Assembly (NCBI GenBank): GCA_003641405.1
Contig: QNAF01000174.1
Coordinates: 1 to 5,920, forward strand
Direction of reading: 5' to 3'
Source of the DNA: Candidatus Zixiibacteriota bacterium
GTDB lineage: Bacteria; Zixibacteria; MSB-5A5; GN15; FEB-12
DNA: 5,920 nt
Part shown: in pieces, positions 1-5,054 of the stretch
Layout: each line of letters starts with the position of its first letter
Numbering within the stretch: position 1 is the first letter of the stretch
Notes under the pieces: generated by a model
Told to the model about the DNA's origin: nothing
The model's database searches: none
What the model saw: only the letters and a program-made list of their open reading frames with translations
Position numbers and translations under genes: made by a program

Positions 1-1
1 G

Positions 2-115
2 ATCTATCAATACGTTCTGAAACACCGTGATGTGATGCCTCGTACAGCTCTTCGCTATGCTATCGAGAAAATGCCCCAGTCAATGCGCAAAAAGGCGATG
101 AAGAAATCGGAATAG
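2..115 (+). CDS. DNA alkylation repair (AlkD-like) protein, C-terminal fragment
   Basis: An open frame enters from the left edge and stops at TAG (113-115), giving 37 residues. It contains MPRTALRYAIEKMP followed by a lysine/arginine-rich end (RKKAMKKSE). From memory, 'MPRT-LRYAIE-' close to the C-terminus is typical of the DNA alkylation repair enzyme family. These are HEAT-like-repeat DNA glycosylases that remove alkylated bases such as 3-methyladenine and 7-methylguanine. Only the last helix or two are visible, so the catalytic region cannot be checked. The gene converges on the tRNA/secG operon and is not part of it. No T-tract terminator follows it. The family call rests on one short motif; a different helical-repeat protein is possible. 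Confidence 0.65.
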   Translation: MYQYVLKHRDVMPRTALRYAIEKMPQSMRKKAMKKSE

Positions 116-194
116 GACATTATATCCCCGCGATCCTACCAAGTGTTCTGGTGCCCCGTAGCTTGGGGCCGTTGATAAACCCCATAGTGGTGTT

Positions 195-242
195 GTGTCG
201 GGTCCTGATTTCCCGCCCAGGCGGGAGATTGTGACCCGACAC
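195..242. repeat. Dumbbell inverted repeat, copy 1
   Basis: This is a 48-bp element with perfect 10-bp outer arms, GTGTCGGGTC (195-204) and GACCCGACAC (233-242). Nested inside is a perfect 7-bp stem, TCCCGCC (211-217) and GGCGGGA (220-226). Six unpaired bases on each side separate the two stems. The inner stem as written leaves a 2-nt loop; with one pair open it has a 4-nt loop. There is no T-tract, so it is not a classical terminator. It shares architecture and inner-stem sequence with the element at 264-306. Confidence 0.8.
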
Positions 243-263
243 GTTGCATAATGTTACAGAATA

Positions 264-306
264 GAGTCAGGTCTCATCCCGCCTTTGGCAGGAAAGGACC
301 TGACTC
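264..306. repeat. Dumbbell inverted repeat, copy 2
   Basis: This is a 43-bp element with perfect 10-bp outer arms, GAGTCAGGTC (264-273) and GACCTGACTC (297-306). Inside is a 7-bp stem, TCCCGCC (277-283) and GGCAGGA (287-293), with one C/A mismatch and a TTT loop. Three unpaired bases lie on each side between the stems. The left outer arm matches copy 1 at 8 of 10 positions. Both differences are mirrored in the right arm, so pairing is kept. It lies 21 bp after copy 1. A dispersed REP- or MITE-like family is the simplest reading, but only two copies are visible here. Confidence 0.78.
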
Positions 307-383
307 AACTCAGGGACAGAACTCTTTACCAAGCCCCTTGCTGTGGGATCCACGCTCAACGAGACGATCTCCACTCCGACCAT

Positions 384-418
384 AAGAAAACCCCTCGGAC
401 CGTGTGGCCCGAAGGGTT
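384..418 (-). terminator. Intrinsic terminator after tRNA-Leu
   Basis: Read on the minus strand, AACCCTTCGGGCC (418-406) pairs with GGTCCGAGGGGTT (401-389). This gives a 13-bp stem with two G-U pairs and an ACAC loop, followed by the T-rich run TTTTCTT (reading leftward to 384). The stem begins 11 nt after the tRNA discriminator base, so this is the natural end of the minus-strand operon. The + side of the stem is also followed by T-rich sequence (419-428), so weak bidirectional termination is possible. Confidence 0.87.
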
Positions 419-429
419 CTTTTGATTTA

Positions 430-511
430 TGCGGAAGGCGAGACTTGAACTCGCACGGATTGCTCCACTACCCCCTCAAGATAGCGTGTCTACCGGTTCC
501 ACCACTTCCGC
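430..511 (-). tRNA. tRNA-Leu, anticodon GAG
   Basis: The minus strand folds into a class II tRNA of 82 nt including the discriminator base. The acceptor stem is GCGGAAG/CTTCCGC, the D stem GTG/CAC with loop GAACCGGTAGA, and the anticodon stem CTATC/GGTAG (one T-G pair). The anticodon loop is TTGAGGG, with GAG at + positions 477-475. The variable arm is long (GGA-GCAA-TCC), and the T arm is GCGAG-TTCAAGT-CTCGC. The discriminator is A (430) and the 3' CCA is not encoded, so it must be added enzymatically. Anticodon GAG reads CUC and CUU leucine codons. The gene lies 25 nt after the secG stop with its own terminator just downstream, so it is probably cotranscribed with secG and released by processing. 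Confidence 0.96.
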
Positions 512-536
512 GTATCTTTCAGTAGTCAAGCGTACG

Positions 537-1025
537 TTACTCACTACCCGAAGGAGTTTCTTCGGCGTCGCCCGCTGGAGTTTCTTCGCTACCTGTCGGC
601 TCTGGCATTTCACCCGGCTGCACGAGCCGCACGGCGGGTGTACCCGGTTCAGTCGTCTGGAACAAAGTATCCTGCGCAGCAGCTTCAGCTTCGCGCAATT
701 GTCGCTCCATTGCGGCTTCCTGTTCCGCCTGAGCTTTTCTCGTCACAGCGGACTCCGTTACACCCTCAGCACCGGAACTGAATGAGCGCGTCTTACCGGA
801 CATGAACGCCAGGGCACCACAGTTAACCATGAACAAAACCGCCAATACCGTTGTCGCCCTGGACAGGAACGATGCCGTACCGCGACCACCAAAGACCGCG
901 CCGGACATCCCGCCACCAAAGGCGGTACCACCTGCCAGACCTTCGCCCTTCGCAGATTGCATCAGGACTACCAATACCAAGCCGATAGAAACCAGCACAT
1001 GAAAAAAGACCCAAACCGTAAACAA
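537..1025 (-). CDS. secG: Preprotein translocase subunit SecG
   Basis: This is the small auxiliary inner-membrane subunit of the SecYEG channel, which stimulates SecA-driven protein export. The 162 residues begin with a hydrophobic segment (about 3-22). Next is the characteristic glycine-rich cytoplasmic loop, with LAGGTAFGGG (30-39) and VFGGRGTASFLSRAT (44-58), and then a second membrane segment (about 56-76). This two-helix layout is diagnostic. Residues beyond about 80 form a long hydrophilic tail: an Ala/Glu/Gln-rich, probably helical stretch (about 93-118), then a Pro/Glu/Thr-rich acidic end. E. coli SecG is about 110 residues, so the tail is an extension. The start is TTG (1025-1023), chosen because a GGAGG site sits 8 nt upstream. 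It begins 14 nt after the tpiA stop. Confidence 0.95.
   Translation of the reverse strand: MFTVWVFFHVLVSIGLVLVVLMQSAKGEGLAGGTAFGGGMSGAVFGGRGTASFLSRATTVLAVLFMVNCGALAFMSGKTRSFSSGAEGVTESAVTRKAQAEQEAAMERQLREAEAAAQDTLFQTTEPGTPAVRLVQPGEMPEPTGSEETPAGDAEETPSGSE
553..588. repeat. 12-bp direct repeat at the secG 3' end
   Basis: GGAGTTTCTTCG occurs at 553-564 and again at 577-588, a 24-bp (8-codon) period in the secG reading frame. It encodes the repeated tail motif EETPAGDAEETP. The pattern fits a small in-frame duplication in a low-complexity tail. The first copy also contributes to a hairpin, CCGAAG (548-553) with CTTCGG (560-565), about 35 nt before the tRNA. Confidence 0.65.
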
Positions 1026-1033
1026 CTTTTCGA

Positions 1034-1038
1034 CCTCC
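1034..1038 (-). promoter_or_regulatory. Shine-Dalgarno site fixing the TTG start of secG
   Basis: GGAGG on the minus strand lies 8 nt before TTG (1025-1023) and 1 nt after the tpiA stop codon (TAA, 1042-1040). The site's strength and spacing, and the conserved SecG N-terminus that follows at once, support initiation at TTG. Confidence 0.85.
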
Positions 1039-1039
1039 G

Positions 1040-1789
1040 TTAAACGGCCCTAATAATGGCAATGAAATCGTCGGCTTTCAGCGAAGCGCCACCAATCAGG
1101 GCACCATCGATATTAGGCTGTGCCAACAACCTCTCAGCGTTATCCGGTTTGACCGAACCTCCGTACAAGATCGGAATCTCCTCGGCGGCGGCGGCATCAA
1201 CAGCGGCCGCTTTCTTCCGGATAAAGCTATGAACCGCCTCGGCCATTTCCGGTGTGGCGGTTTTGCCGGTACCTATTGCCCAAACGGGCTCATAGGCAAT
1301 AACTATCTTGCTCAGATCGGCGGCCGAAAAGCCGGACAAAGTGCCCATCACCTGCGTACCGACTACCTCTTCGGTACGGTCGGCCTCTCGCTCTTCCAGC
1401 ATTTCTCCAACGCAAATGATTGGAATGAGACCGGAAGCAAGGGCATATTTCGCCTTGGCATTAACCAGGTCATCAGTCTCAGCGTGGTACTGCCGCCGCT
1501 CAGAGTGGCCCACTATAACATAAGTCGCCCCAACTGTCAAGAGCATCTCTGCCGAGATTTCCCCGGTGTAGGCACCTTTGACATGTTCGGACATATCCTG
1601 CCCACCCCAGGCGATATGGGTACCATTTAGAAGCTCCGATGCCCGAGACAGCGATACAAACGGCGGACAGACTACTACAGTGGCCTTGTCATTCTCCGAT
1701 TCGCCGGCCAGGAGAGCCCCAATCAGGTTCTCCGTCTCGACGATTGTACCGTTCATTTTCCAGTTTCCGGCTATTATTACCCTGCGCAT
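1040..1789 (-). CDS. tpiA: Triose-phosphate isomerase
   Basis: This cytoplasmic (beta/alpha)8-barrel enzyme interconverts dihydroxyacetone phosphate and glyceraldehyde 3-phosphate. The 249 residues are the normal bacterial length. All active-site elements are present: Asn9 and Lys11 in AGNWKMNG, the electrophile His95 in VGHSERR, and the general base Glu167 in AYEPVWAIGTG. The loop-6 lid (about 168-178) is intact, and YGGSVKPDN (209-217) together with GGASL (233-237) forms the phosphate-binding region. The ATG is separated from the pgk stop (TGA) by one nucleotide, so translation is probably coupled to pgk. A G-rich stretch in the last pgk codons (GTGGGGA) can act as the ribosome site. It supplies the substrate of GAPDH, encoded two genes upstream. 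Confidence 0.98.
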   Translation of the reverse strand: MRRVIIAGNWKMNGTIVETENLIGALLAGESENDKATVVVCPPFVSLSRASELLNGTHIAWGGQDMSEHVKGAYTGEISAEMLLTVGATYVIVGHSERRQYHAETDDLVNAKAKYALASGLIPIICVGEMLEEREADRTEEVVGTQVMGTLSGFSAADLSKIVIAYEPVWAIGTGKTATPEMAEAVHSFIRKKAAAVDAAAAEEIPILYGGSVKPDNAERLLAQPNIDGALIGGASLKADDFIAIIRAV

Positions 1790-1790
1790 C

Positions 1791-3005
1791 TCAGACTGTC
1801 CCCACTTTGGCCATATCGGTCAGCGCGGCTACGCCCGGAAGCTGCTTGCCTTCAAGAAACTCCAGCGAAGCGCCGCCACCGGTCGAGATATGGCTGAGTT
1901 TGTCGTCAAGACCGGCCTGCGAAACTGCTGCGGCAGAATCCCCCCCGCCAACCACCGTGGTCGCACCTTTTGCGGTCAGGTTGGCCAGGAGTTTGGCTAT
2001 GGCAATGGTGCCATTCGCGAACGGTTTGCATTCGAAAACGCCCATGGGACCATTCCAGACAACTGTTTTGGCATCGGCTAACGCCTCCGAGAAGACCTTG
2101 ATTGACTCCGGCCCTATATCCAGACCTTTCATGCCATCCGGTATCTTAGCCACGTCAACGACCCTTGTCTTGGCCGTCTCTGAGATATCGGTAGCCACAA
2201 CAGTGTCACATGGGAAATACAACTTCACGTTGGACTGCTTGGCCTTGGCGATAATCTCCCTGGCCAATTCTACTTTGTCCTCTTCGAGAAGCGAGTCACC
2301 GATCTGGTAACCCATCGCTTTGGCGAAAGTAAAGGCCATGCCGCCGCCGATAATCAGGACATCAACCTTGTCGAACAGACTCTGCACGACATCGATCTTA
2401 CCGGATATCTTGGCACCGCCGAGGATGGCCGCAAACGGATGTACCGGATTCGACAGGGCCTTGCCAAGGTACTGCAGTTCCTTCTCCATCAGAAATCCGG
2501 CCACCGCCTGTTCGAAATACCGGGTCACGCCTTCCGTTGAAGCATGTGCGCGGTGGGCCGTCCCGAAAGCATCGTTGACGTAAATATCCGCCAGCGACGC
2601 CAGCTTGCGGGCGAACTCCGGATCGTTCTTTGTTTCCTCTTCGTGGAAACGAAGGTTCTCCAGAAGCACACAATCACCCTCGGACAGCTTGTTCACAACA
2701 TTGGATGCTTCCGGACCGATACAGTCCTCAGCGAACTTCACTTCCTTACCCAGAAGCTCCGAGAGTCGTTTGGCCGCAGGGCGAAGCGACATCTCCGGAA
2801 CATGTTTGCCTTTGGGCCGACCGAGATGCGAACAGGCGACCACAATGCCGCCTTCGCCGAGGATTTTTTCAATCGTCGGCAACGCGGCGCGAATTCGGCG
2901 GTCGTTGGTGATGTTCTGCTGTTTGTCCAGCGGTACGTTAAAATCCACCCGCAGAAGGACCTTGCGTCCGCGGAAGTTAATATCAGAGACTGTTACTTTC
3001 TTCAT
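1791..3005 (-). CDS. pgk: Phosphoglycerate kinase
   Basis: This enzyme transfers the acyl phosphate of 1,3-bisphosphoglycerate to ADP, giving 3-phosphoglycerate and ATP, and works reversibly in gluconeogenesis. The 404 residues match the usual bacterial length and two-domain layout. N-domain substrate motifs are RVDFNVP (19-25), an arginine in the NDRRIRA segment (about 36-39), SHLGRPKG (59-66), LLENLRF (114-120) and NDAFGTAHRAHAS (144-156). C-domain nucleotide motifs are GGAKISGKI (196-204), WNGPMGVFE (317-325) and GGGDSAAA (353-360). I see no missing catalytic residue. The ATG (3005-3003) has AGGGA 8 nt upstream, and that site overlaps the gap stop codon region. It follows gap by 11 nt and precedes tpiA by 1 nt. 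Confidence 0.98.
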   Translation of the reverse strand: MKKVTVSDINFRGRKVLLRVDFNVPLDKQQNITNDRRIRAALPTIEKILGEGGIVVACSHLGRPKGKHVPEMSLRPAAKRLSELLGKEVKFAEDCIGPEASNVVNKLSEGDCVLLENLRFHEEETKNDPEFARKLASLADIYVNDAFGTAHRAHASTEGVTRYFEQAVAGFLMEKELQYLGKALSNPVHPFAAILGGAKISGKIDVVQSLFDKVDVLIIGGGMAFTFAKAMGYQIGDSLLEEDKVELAREIIAKAKQSNVKLYFPCDTVVATDISETAKTRVVDVAKIPDGMKGLDIGPESIKVFSEALADAKTVVWNGPMGVFECKPFANGTIAIAKLLANLTAKGATTVVGGGDSAAAVSQAGLDDKLSHISTGGGASLEFLEGKQLPGVAALTDMAKVGTV

Positions 3006-3016
3006 TGCATGATTCC

Positions 3017-4027
3017 CTATGCCAGGACTTCCTCTTTGGATTTCATCATCATTGCCATCATGTCAACCATGCGGTTGGAGAATCCCCACTCGTTGTCATA
3101 CCAGGAGAATATCTTGACGAGATTGCCGTGTACGGCTGTCATCCGTGAGTCAAATATCGATCGGTGCGGATTGCCAACGATGTCGATTGAGACTATCGGA
3201 TCCTCACAGTACTCCAGCGTGCGAGAGAGAGGACCGGACCCGGCAGCATTTTTTACTGCCGCGTTGATCTGCTCGACAGTCGCCTTCTTTTCGAGAATTA
3301 CTGACAAATCGACGAGAGAACCGTCCGGTGTAGGCACCCGGATCGCGCAGCCATCCAGTTTGCCTTCCATCTCGGGAATCACCTGCGATATCGCTTTGGC
3401 CGCACCGGTAGTGGTAGGTACCATCGATAATGCCGCAGCGCGTGCGCGACGAAGATCCTTGTGCGGTGCATCCTGAAGACGCTGGTCGGCAGTGTAGGCG
3501 TGGATCGTTGTCATGAATCCTTTTTCGATGCCAAAGTTATCCAGCAACACTTTGATAACGGGAGCCAGACAGTTGGTGGTACAGGAGCCAATAGAAATTA
3601 TATCATGCTTGTCTTTGTCGTACTGATCAGAATTTACACCGAGTACATACATGCCATCGCCACCTTTGGCGGGAGCTGAGACGAGCACTTTGCGGGCACC
3701 AGCCTGAATGTGTTTGGCTGCATCCTCTTTCTTGGTGAACCTGCCCGTACACTCAAGCACGACCTCAGCACCAACTTCGCTCCATGGAAGTTTCGCAGGG
3801 TCAAACTCGGCAAAGATTGGAATCTTCTTGCCATCGGCTACGATCTTGTCACCTTCGAGACCGACATTCCCCGGATACCGACCGTGAACAGAGTCGTACT
3901 TCAGCAGATGCGCCAATGTTCCGGCATCGGTAATGTCATTGATACCAACTATCTCTACGTCAGTACCTCGAGCCGCTCTCATTACGAGACGACCGATTCT
4001 TCCAAATCCGTTGATTCCTACTTTCAT
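3017..4027 (-). CDS. gap: Glyceraldehyde-3-phosphate dehydrogenase, phosphorylating, probably NAD-dependent
   Basis: This enzyme oxidatively phosphorylates glyceraldehyde 3-phosphate to 1,3-bisphosphoglycerate, which Pgk then uses. At 336 residues it is typical of the GapA family. The Rossmann motif is GINGFGRIGR (4-13). Asp31 in the GIND segment corresponds to the acidic residue that favours NAD over NADP. The catalytic pair is Cys149 (SCTTNCLAP) and His176 (TTIHAYTADQ). DAPHKDLRRAR (186-196) is the S-loop, whose proline also fits an NAD enzyme. WYDNEWGFSNRM (309-320) closes the protein. The residues just before the catalytic cysteine read S-I-G-S, whereas S-N-A-S is the form I remember as commonest. 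The start codon has GGGAGGA immediately upstream (GGAGG, 4-nt spacing). It lies 18 nt after the outer-membrane protein gene. Confidence 0.98.
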   Translation of the reverse strand: MKVGINGFGRIGRLVMRAARGTDVEIVGINDITDAGTLAHLLKYDSVHGRYPGNVGLEGDKIVADGKKIPIFAEFDPAKLPWSEVGAEVVLECTGRFTKKEDAAKHIQAGARKVLVSAPAKGGDGMYVLGVNSDQYDKDKHDIISIGSCTTNCLAPVIKVLLDNFGIEKGFMTTIHAYTADQRLQDAPHKDLRRARAAALSMVPTTTGAAKAISQVIPEMEGKLDGCAIRVPTPDGSLVDLSVILEKKATVEQINAAVKNAAGSGPLSRTLEYCEDPIVSIDIVGNPHRSIFDSRMTAVHGNLVKIFSWYDNEWGFSNRMVDMMAMMMKSKEEVLA

Positions 4028-4045
4028 GATTCCTCCCTTGAGTGG

Positions 4046-4807
4046 TTATTCATCTTTCTGCTTTTTGCCTGATGTGAAAAGGTAGTTGACGCCGAGCGTA
4101 ATCGTCAGCGCGCTATAATCATCGATGCCTATCAGTTTATCGGAGAACTTGATCGGCATATACTGCATGTTCAAGCCCAGAGCTATCTTGGATGCTGCCG
4201 ACCAGTCGAAACCTCCACCCAGCACATACCCCAATTTGGTTTGAGAGTCTTCGTCAAATGCCCTCCAAACATCACCACCAAGTTCGATCTGGATGTCGTG
4301 TCGACCGTAATAAACACCGCCACCGGCCATTAAGTAGGGATGGAACCGACGTGCAAGCGATTCCATCGGGTACAACCGAAATTTCAGCATGATAGGATGA
4401 ATATGCATACTTCCGTAATAACTGCTTCCATCCTCCTCGACCAGCGTCACCTCACCGCGACTTGCCACCCCACCTGAAATCTCAACCAGTAGAGCCGAAC
4501 TCAGTCGGTAGGCTACGAAACCTTCGATGTAGAAGCTGCCCCCGTTGAAATCCGTCACGTAGAATGCTGTGGAAGTCGCCCCGCCCACGCTGTCAGCCGG
4601 GCTGTCACCCAGATTGGCCCAACCACCCAGGCGAACCCCTGTCTGATGTGAGTTGTAGTACGTCATCTGCACAGCCGTCTTGTCACCCTGCGCCCTGGCG
4701 CTCAGGCTGATCGCCAACACTACTGCCAGAATCACACTGATAGTCAATCCATAACGATTGAATCGGCTATGCCTGACGCCCCCGAAAAATTGCTTCATCT
4801 CTCCCAT
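4046..4807 (-). CDS. Outer-membrane beta-barrel protein, small OmpW/OmpA-like fold, function unknown
   Basis: The 253 residues begin with a basic N-region (to about 20), a hydrophobic core (about 20-35) and a signal-peptidase I type site, ARA|Q, after residue 39. The mature part has alternating polar/hydrophobic strands ending in aromatic or glycine residues, for example SFYIEGFVAYRL, HPIMLKFRLYP, PYLMAGGGVYYG, KLGYVLGGGFDW, IALGLNMQYMP and ALTITLGVNYLF. The pattern fits a barrel of about eight strands. The last strand ends in the usual aromatic (LGVNYLF) but is followed by nine hydrophilic residues (TSGKKQKDE). ATG at 4807 is preferred because AGGAAGA precedes it; ATG at 4798 would shorten the N-region by three residues. 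It is apparently the first gene of the gap-pgk-tpiA-secG operon. The ligand or role cannot be inferred from sequence. Confidence 0.82.
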   Translation of the reverse strand: MGEMKQFFGGVRHSRFNRYGLTISVILAVVLAISLSARAQGDKTAVQMTYYNSHQTGVRLGGWANLGDSPADSVGGATSTAFYVTDFNGGSFYIEGFVAYRLSSALLVEISGGVASRGEVTLVEEDGSSYYGSMHIHPIMLKFRLYPMESLARRFHPYLMAGGGVYYGRHDIQIELGGDVWRAFDEDSQTKLGYVLGGGFDWSAASKIALGLNMQYMPIKFSDKLIGIDDYSALTITLGVNYLFTSGKKQKDE

Positions 4808-4835
4808 TCTTCCTGTATATCGGCCTGCATCTCAA

Positions 4836-4866
4836 GCACTTGACCCGTCACAGACGGTGCTTTTTT
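4836..4866. other. Leader hairpin; terminator-like on the + strand
   Basis: CCGTC (4845-4849) pairs with GACGG (4853-4857) around an ACA loop. An alternative, longer stem joins GCAC (4836-4839) to GTGC (4857-4860) and CGTC (4846-4849) to GACG (4853-4856), with a bulge. On the + strand the stem runs straight into TTTTTT (4861-4866), which resembles an intrinsic terminator, but no + strand gene is visible upstream. On the minus strand the structure falls in the expected 5' leader of the outer-membrane protein operon, about 30 nt before its start codon. Confidence 0.45.
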
Positions 4867-4881
4867 CACCATTTGCGCGGG

Positions 4882-4911
4882 AATATGCTGACACCTGATC
4901 CTCATGGTCAA
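4882..4911 (-). promoter_or_regulatory. Candidate sigma70-type promoter for the operon
   Basis: On the minus strand TTGACC (4911-4906, 5 of 6 to the -35 consensus) is followed after 18 bp by CATATT (4887-4882, 4 of 6 to the -10 consensus). Transcription would start near 4875 and leave a leader of about 68 nt before the outer-membrane protein ATG. The match is moderate, and the consensus of this organism's sigma factor is unknown. Confidence 0.4.
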
Positions 4912-4928
4912 GTCAACTGCCAATCTCT

Positions 4929-4945
4929 ATATTGTTATACAATAT
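4929..4945. promoter_or_regulatory. 17-bp palindrome, possible operator
   Basis: ATATTGTTATACAATAT is a perfect inverted repeat with 6-bp arms around a 5-bp centre. It lies about 18 bp upstream of the candidate -35 element, between rodA and the operon. Its size and symmetry suit a dimeric DNA-binding regulator. Being AT-rich, it could also contain a -10 element (TATAAC on the minus strand) or have arisen by chance. I cannot assign it to a known regulator. Confidence 0.35.
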
Positions 4946-5054
4946 CAGCAGGTTCTCAATAAAAACTCTCCGATGAATCGCTGTAAACCCGCTGGCGAAG
5001 TTACGTTAGATACTGGCAATCCACTTGGGGCATCTGACACCTTTTCAACAATCT

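Larger units (their letters stand above)
116..383. other. Gene-free region between converging transcripts
   Basis: No open frame here has a convincing start, ribosome site or protein-like composition. The stretch contains the two dumbbell inverted repeats annotated separately. It also has a weak hairpin at 153-169 (GCCCC/GGGGC, 7-nt loop). The GGGG of that hairpin (165-168) could instead pair with CCCC at 180-183. None of these structures is followed by a T-run, so none is a standard intrinsic terminator for the upstream + strand gene. I see nothing recognisable in 307-383. Confidence 0.6.
430..4807 (-). other. Probable operon: outer-membrane protein, gap, pgk, tpiA, secG, tRNA-Leu
   Basis: Five protein genes and a tRNA share one strand, with gaps of 18, 11, 1, 14 and 25 nt and no internal terminator hairpin with a T-run. 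Ribosome sites of downstream genes overlap or directly adjoin the preceding stop codons (pgk, secG). The only clear intrinsic terminator lies after the tRNA (384-418), and the only sizeable upstream gap is 4808-5054. Cotranscription is inferred, not shown; internal promoters within coding sequence cannot be excluded. Confidence 0.75.
4808..5054. other. Intergenic control region between rodA and the glycolytic operon
   Basis: These 247 bp hold no believable gene. Contents are the leader hairpin, candidate promoter and palindrome listed separately. I found no convincing intrinsic terminator after the rodA stop (TAA, 5057-5055). Read-through from rodA into the operon therefore cannot be ruled out. 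Confidence 0.55.

Noticed and set aside
195..306. Dumbbell repeats as a CRISPR array or intrinsic terminators
   Set aside because: Only two non-identical palindromes are present, with no regular spacers, and neither stem is followed by a T-tract.
429..785. 118-residue open frame on the + strand
   Set aside because: It crosses the tRNA and runs antisense to secG; its N-terminal part is just the translated complement of the tRNA.
1639..2310. 223-residue open frame on the + strand
   Set aside because: It lies antisense to tpiA/pgk and is serine- and proline-rich, as expected of a shadow frame.
2544..3476. 310-residue open frame on the + strand
   Set aside because: It is antisense to pgk and gap, both of which are unmistakable full-length enzymes; it has no ribosome site or recognisable domain.
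4888..5042. 9-bp direct repeat CTGACACCT at 4888-4896 and 5034-5042
   Set aside because: It is too short to be distinguished from chance, with no inverted termini or inserted gene between the copies.
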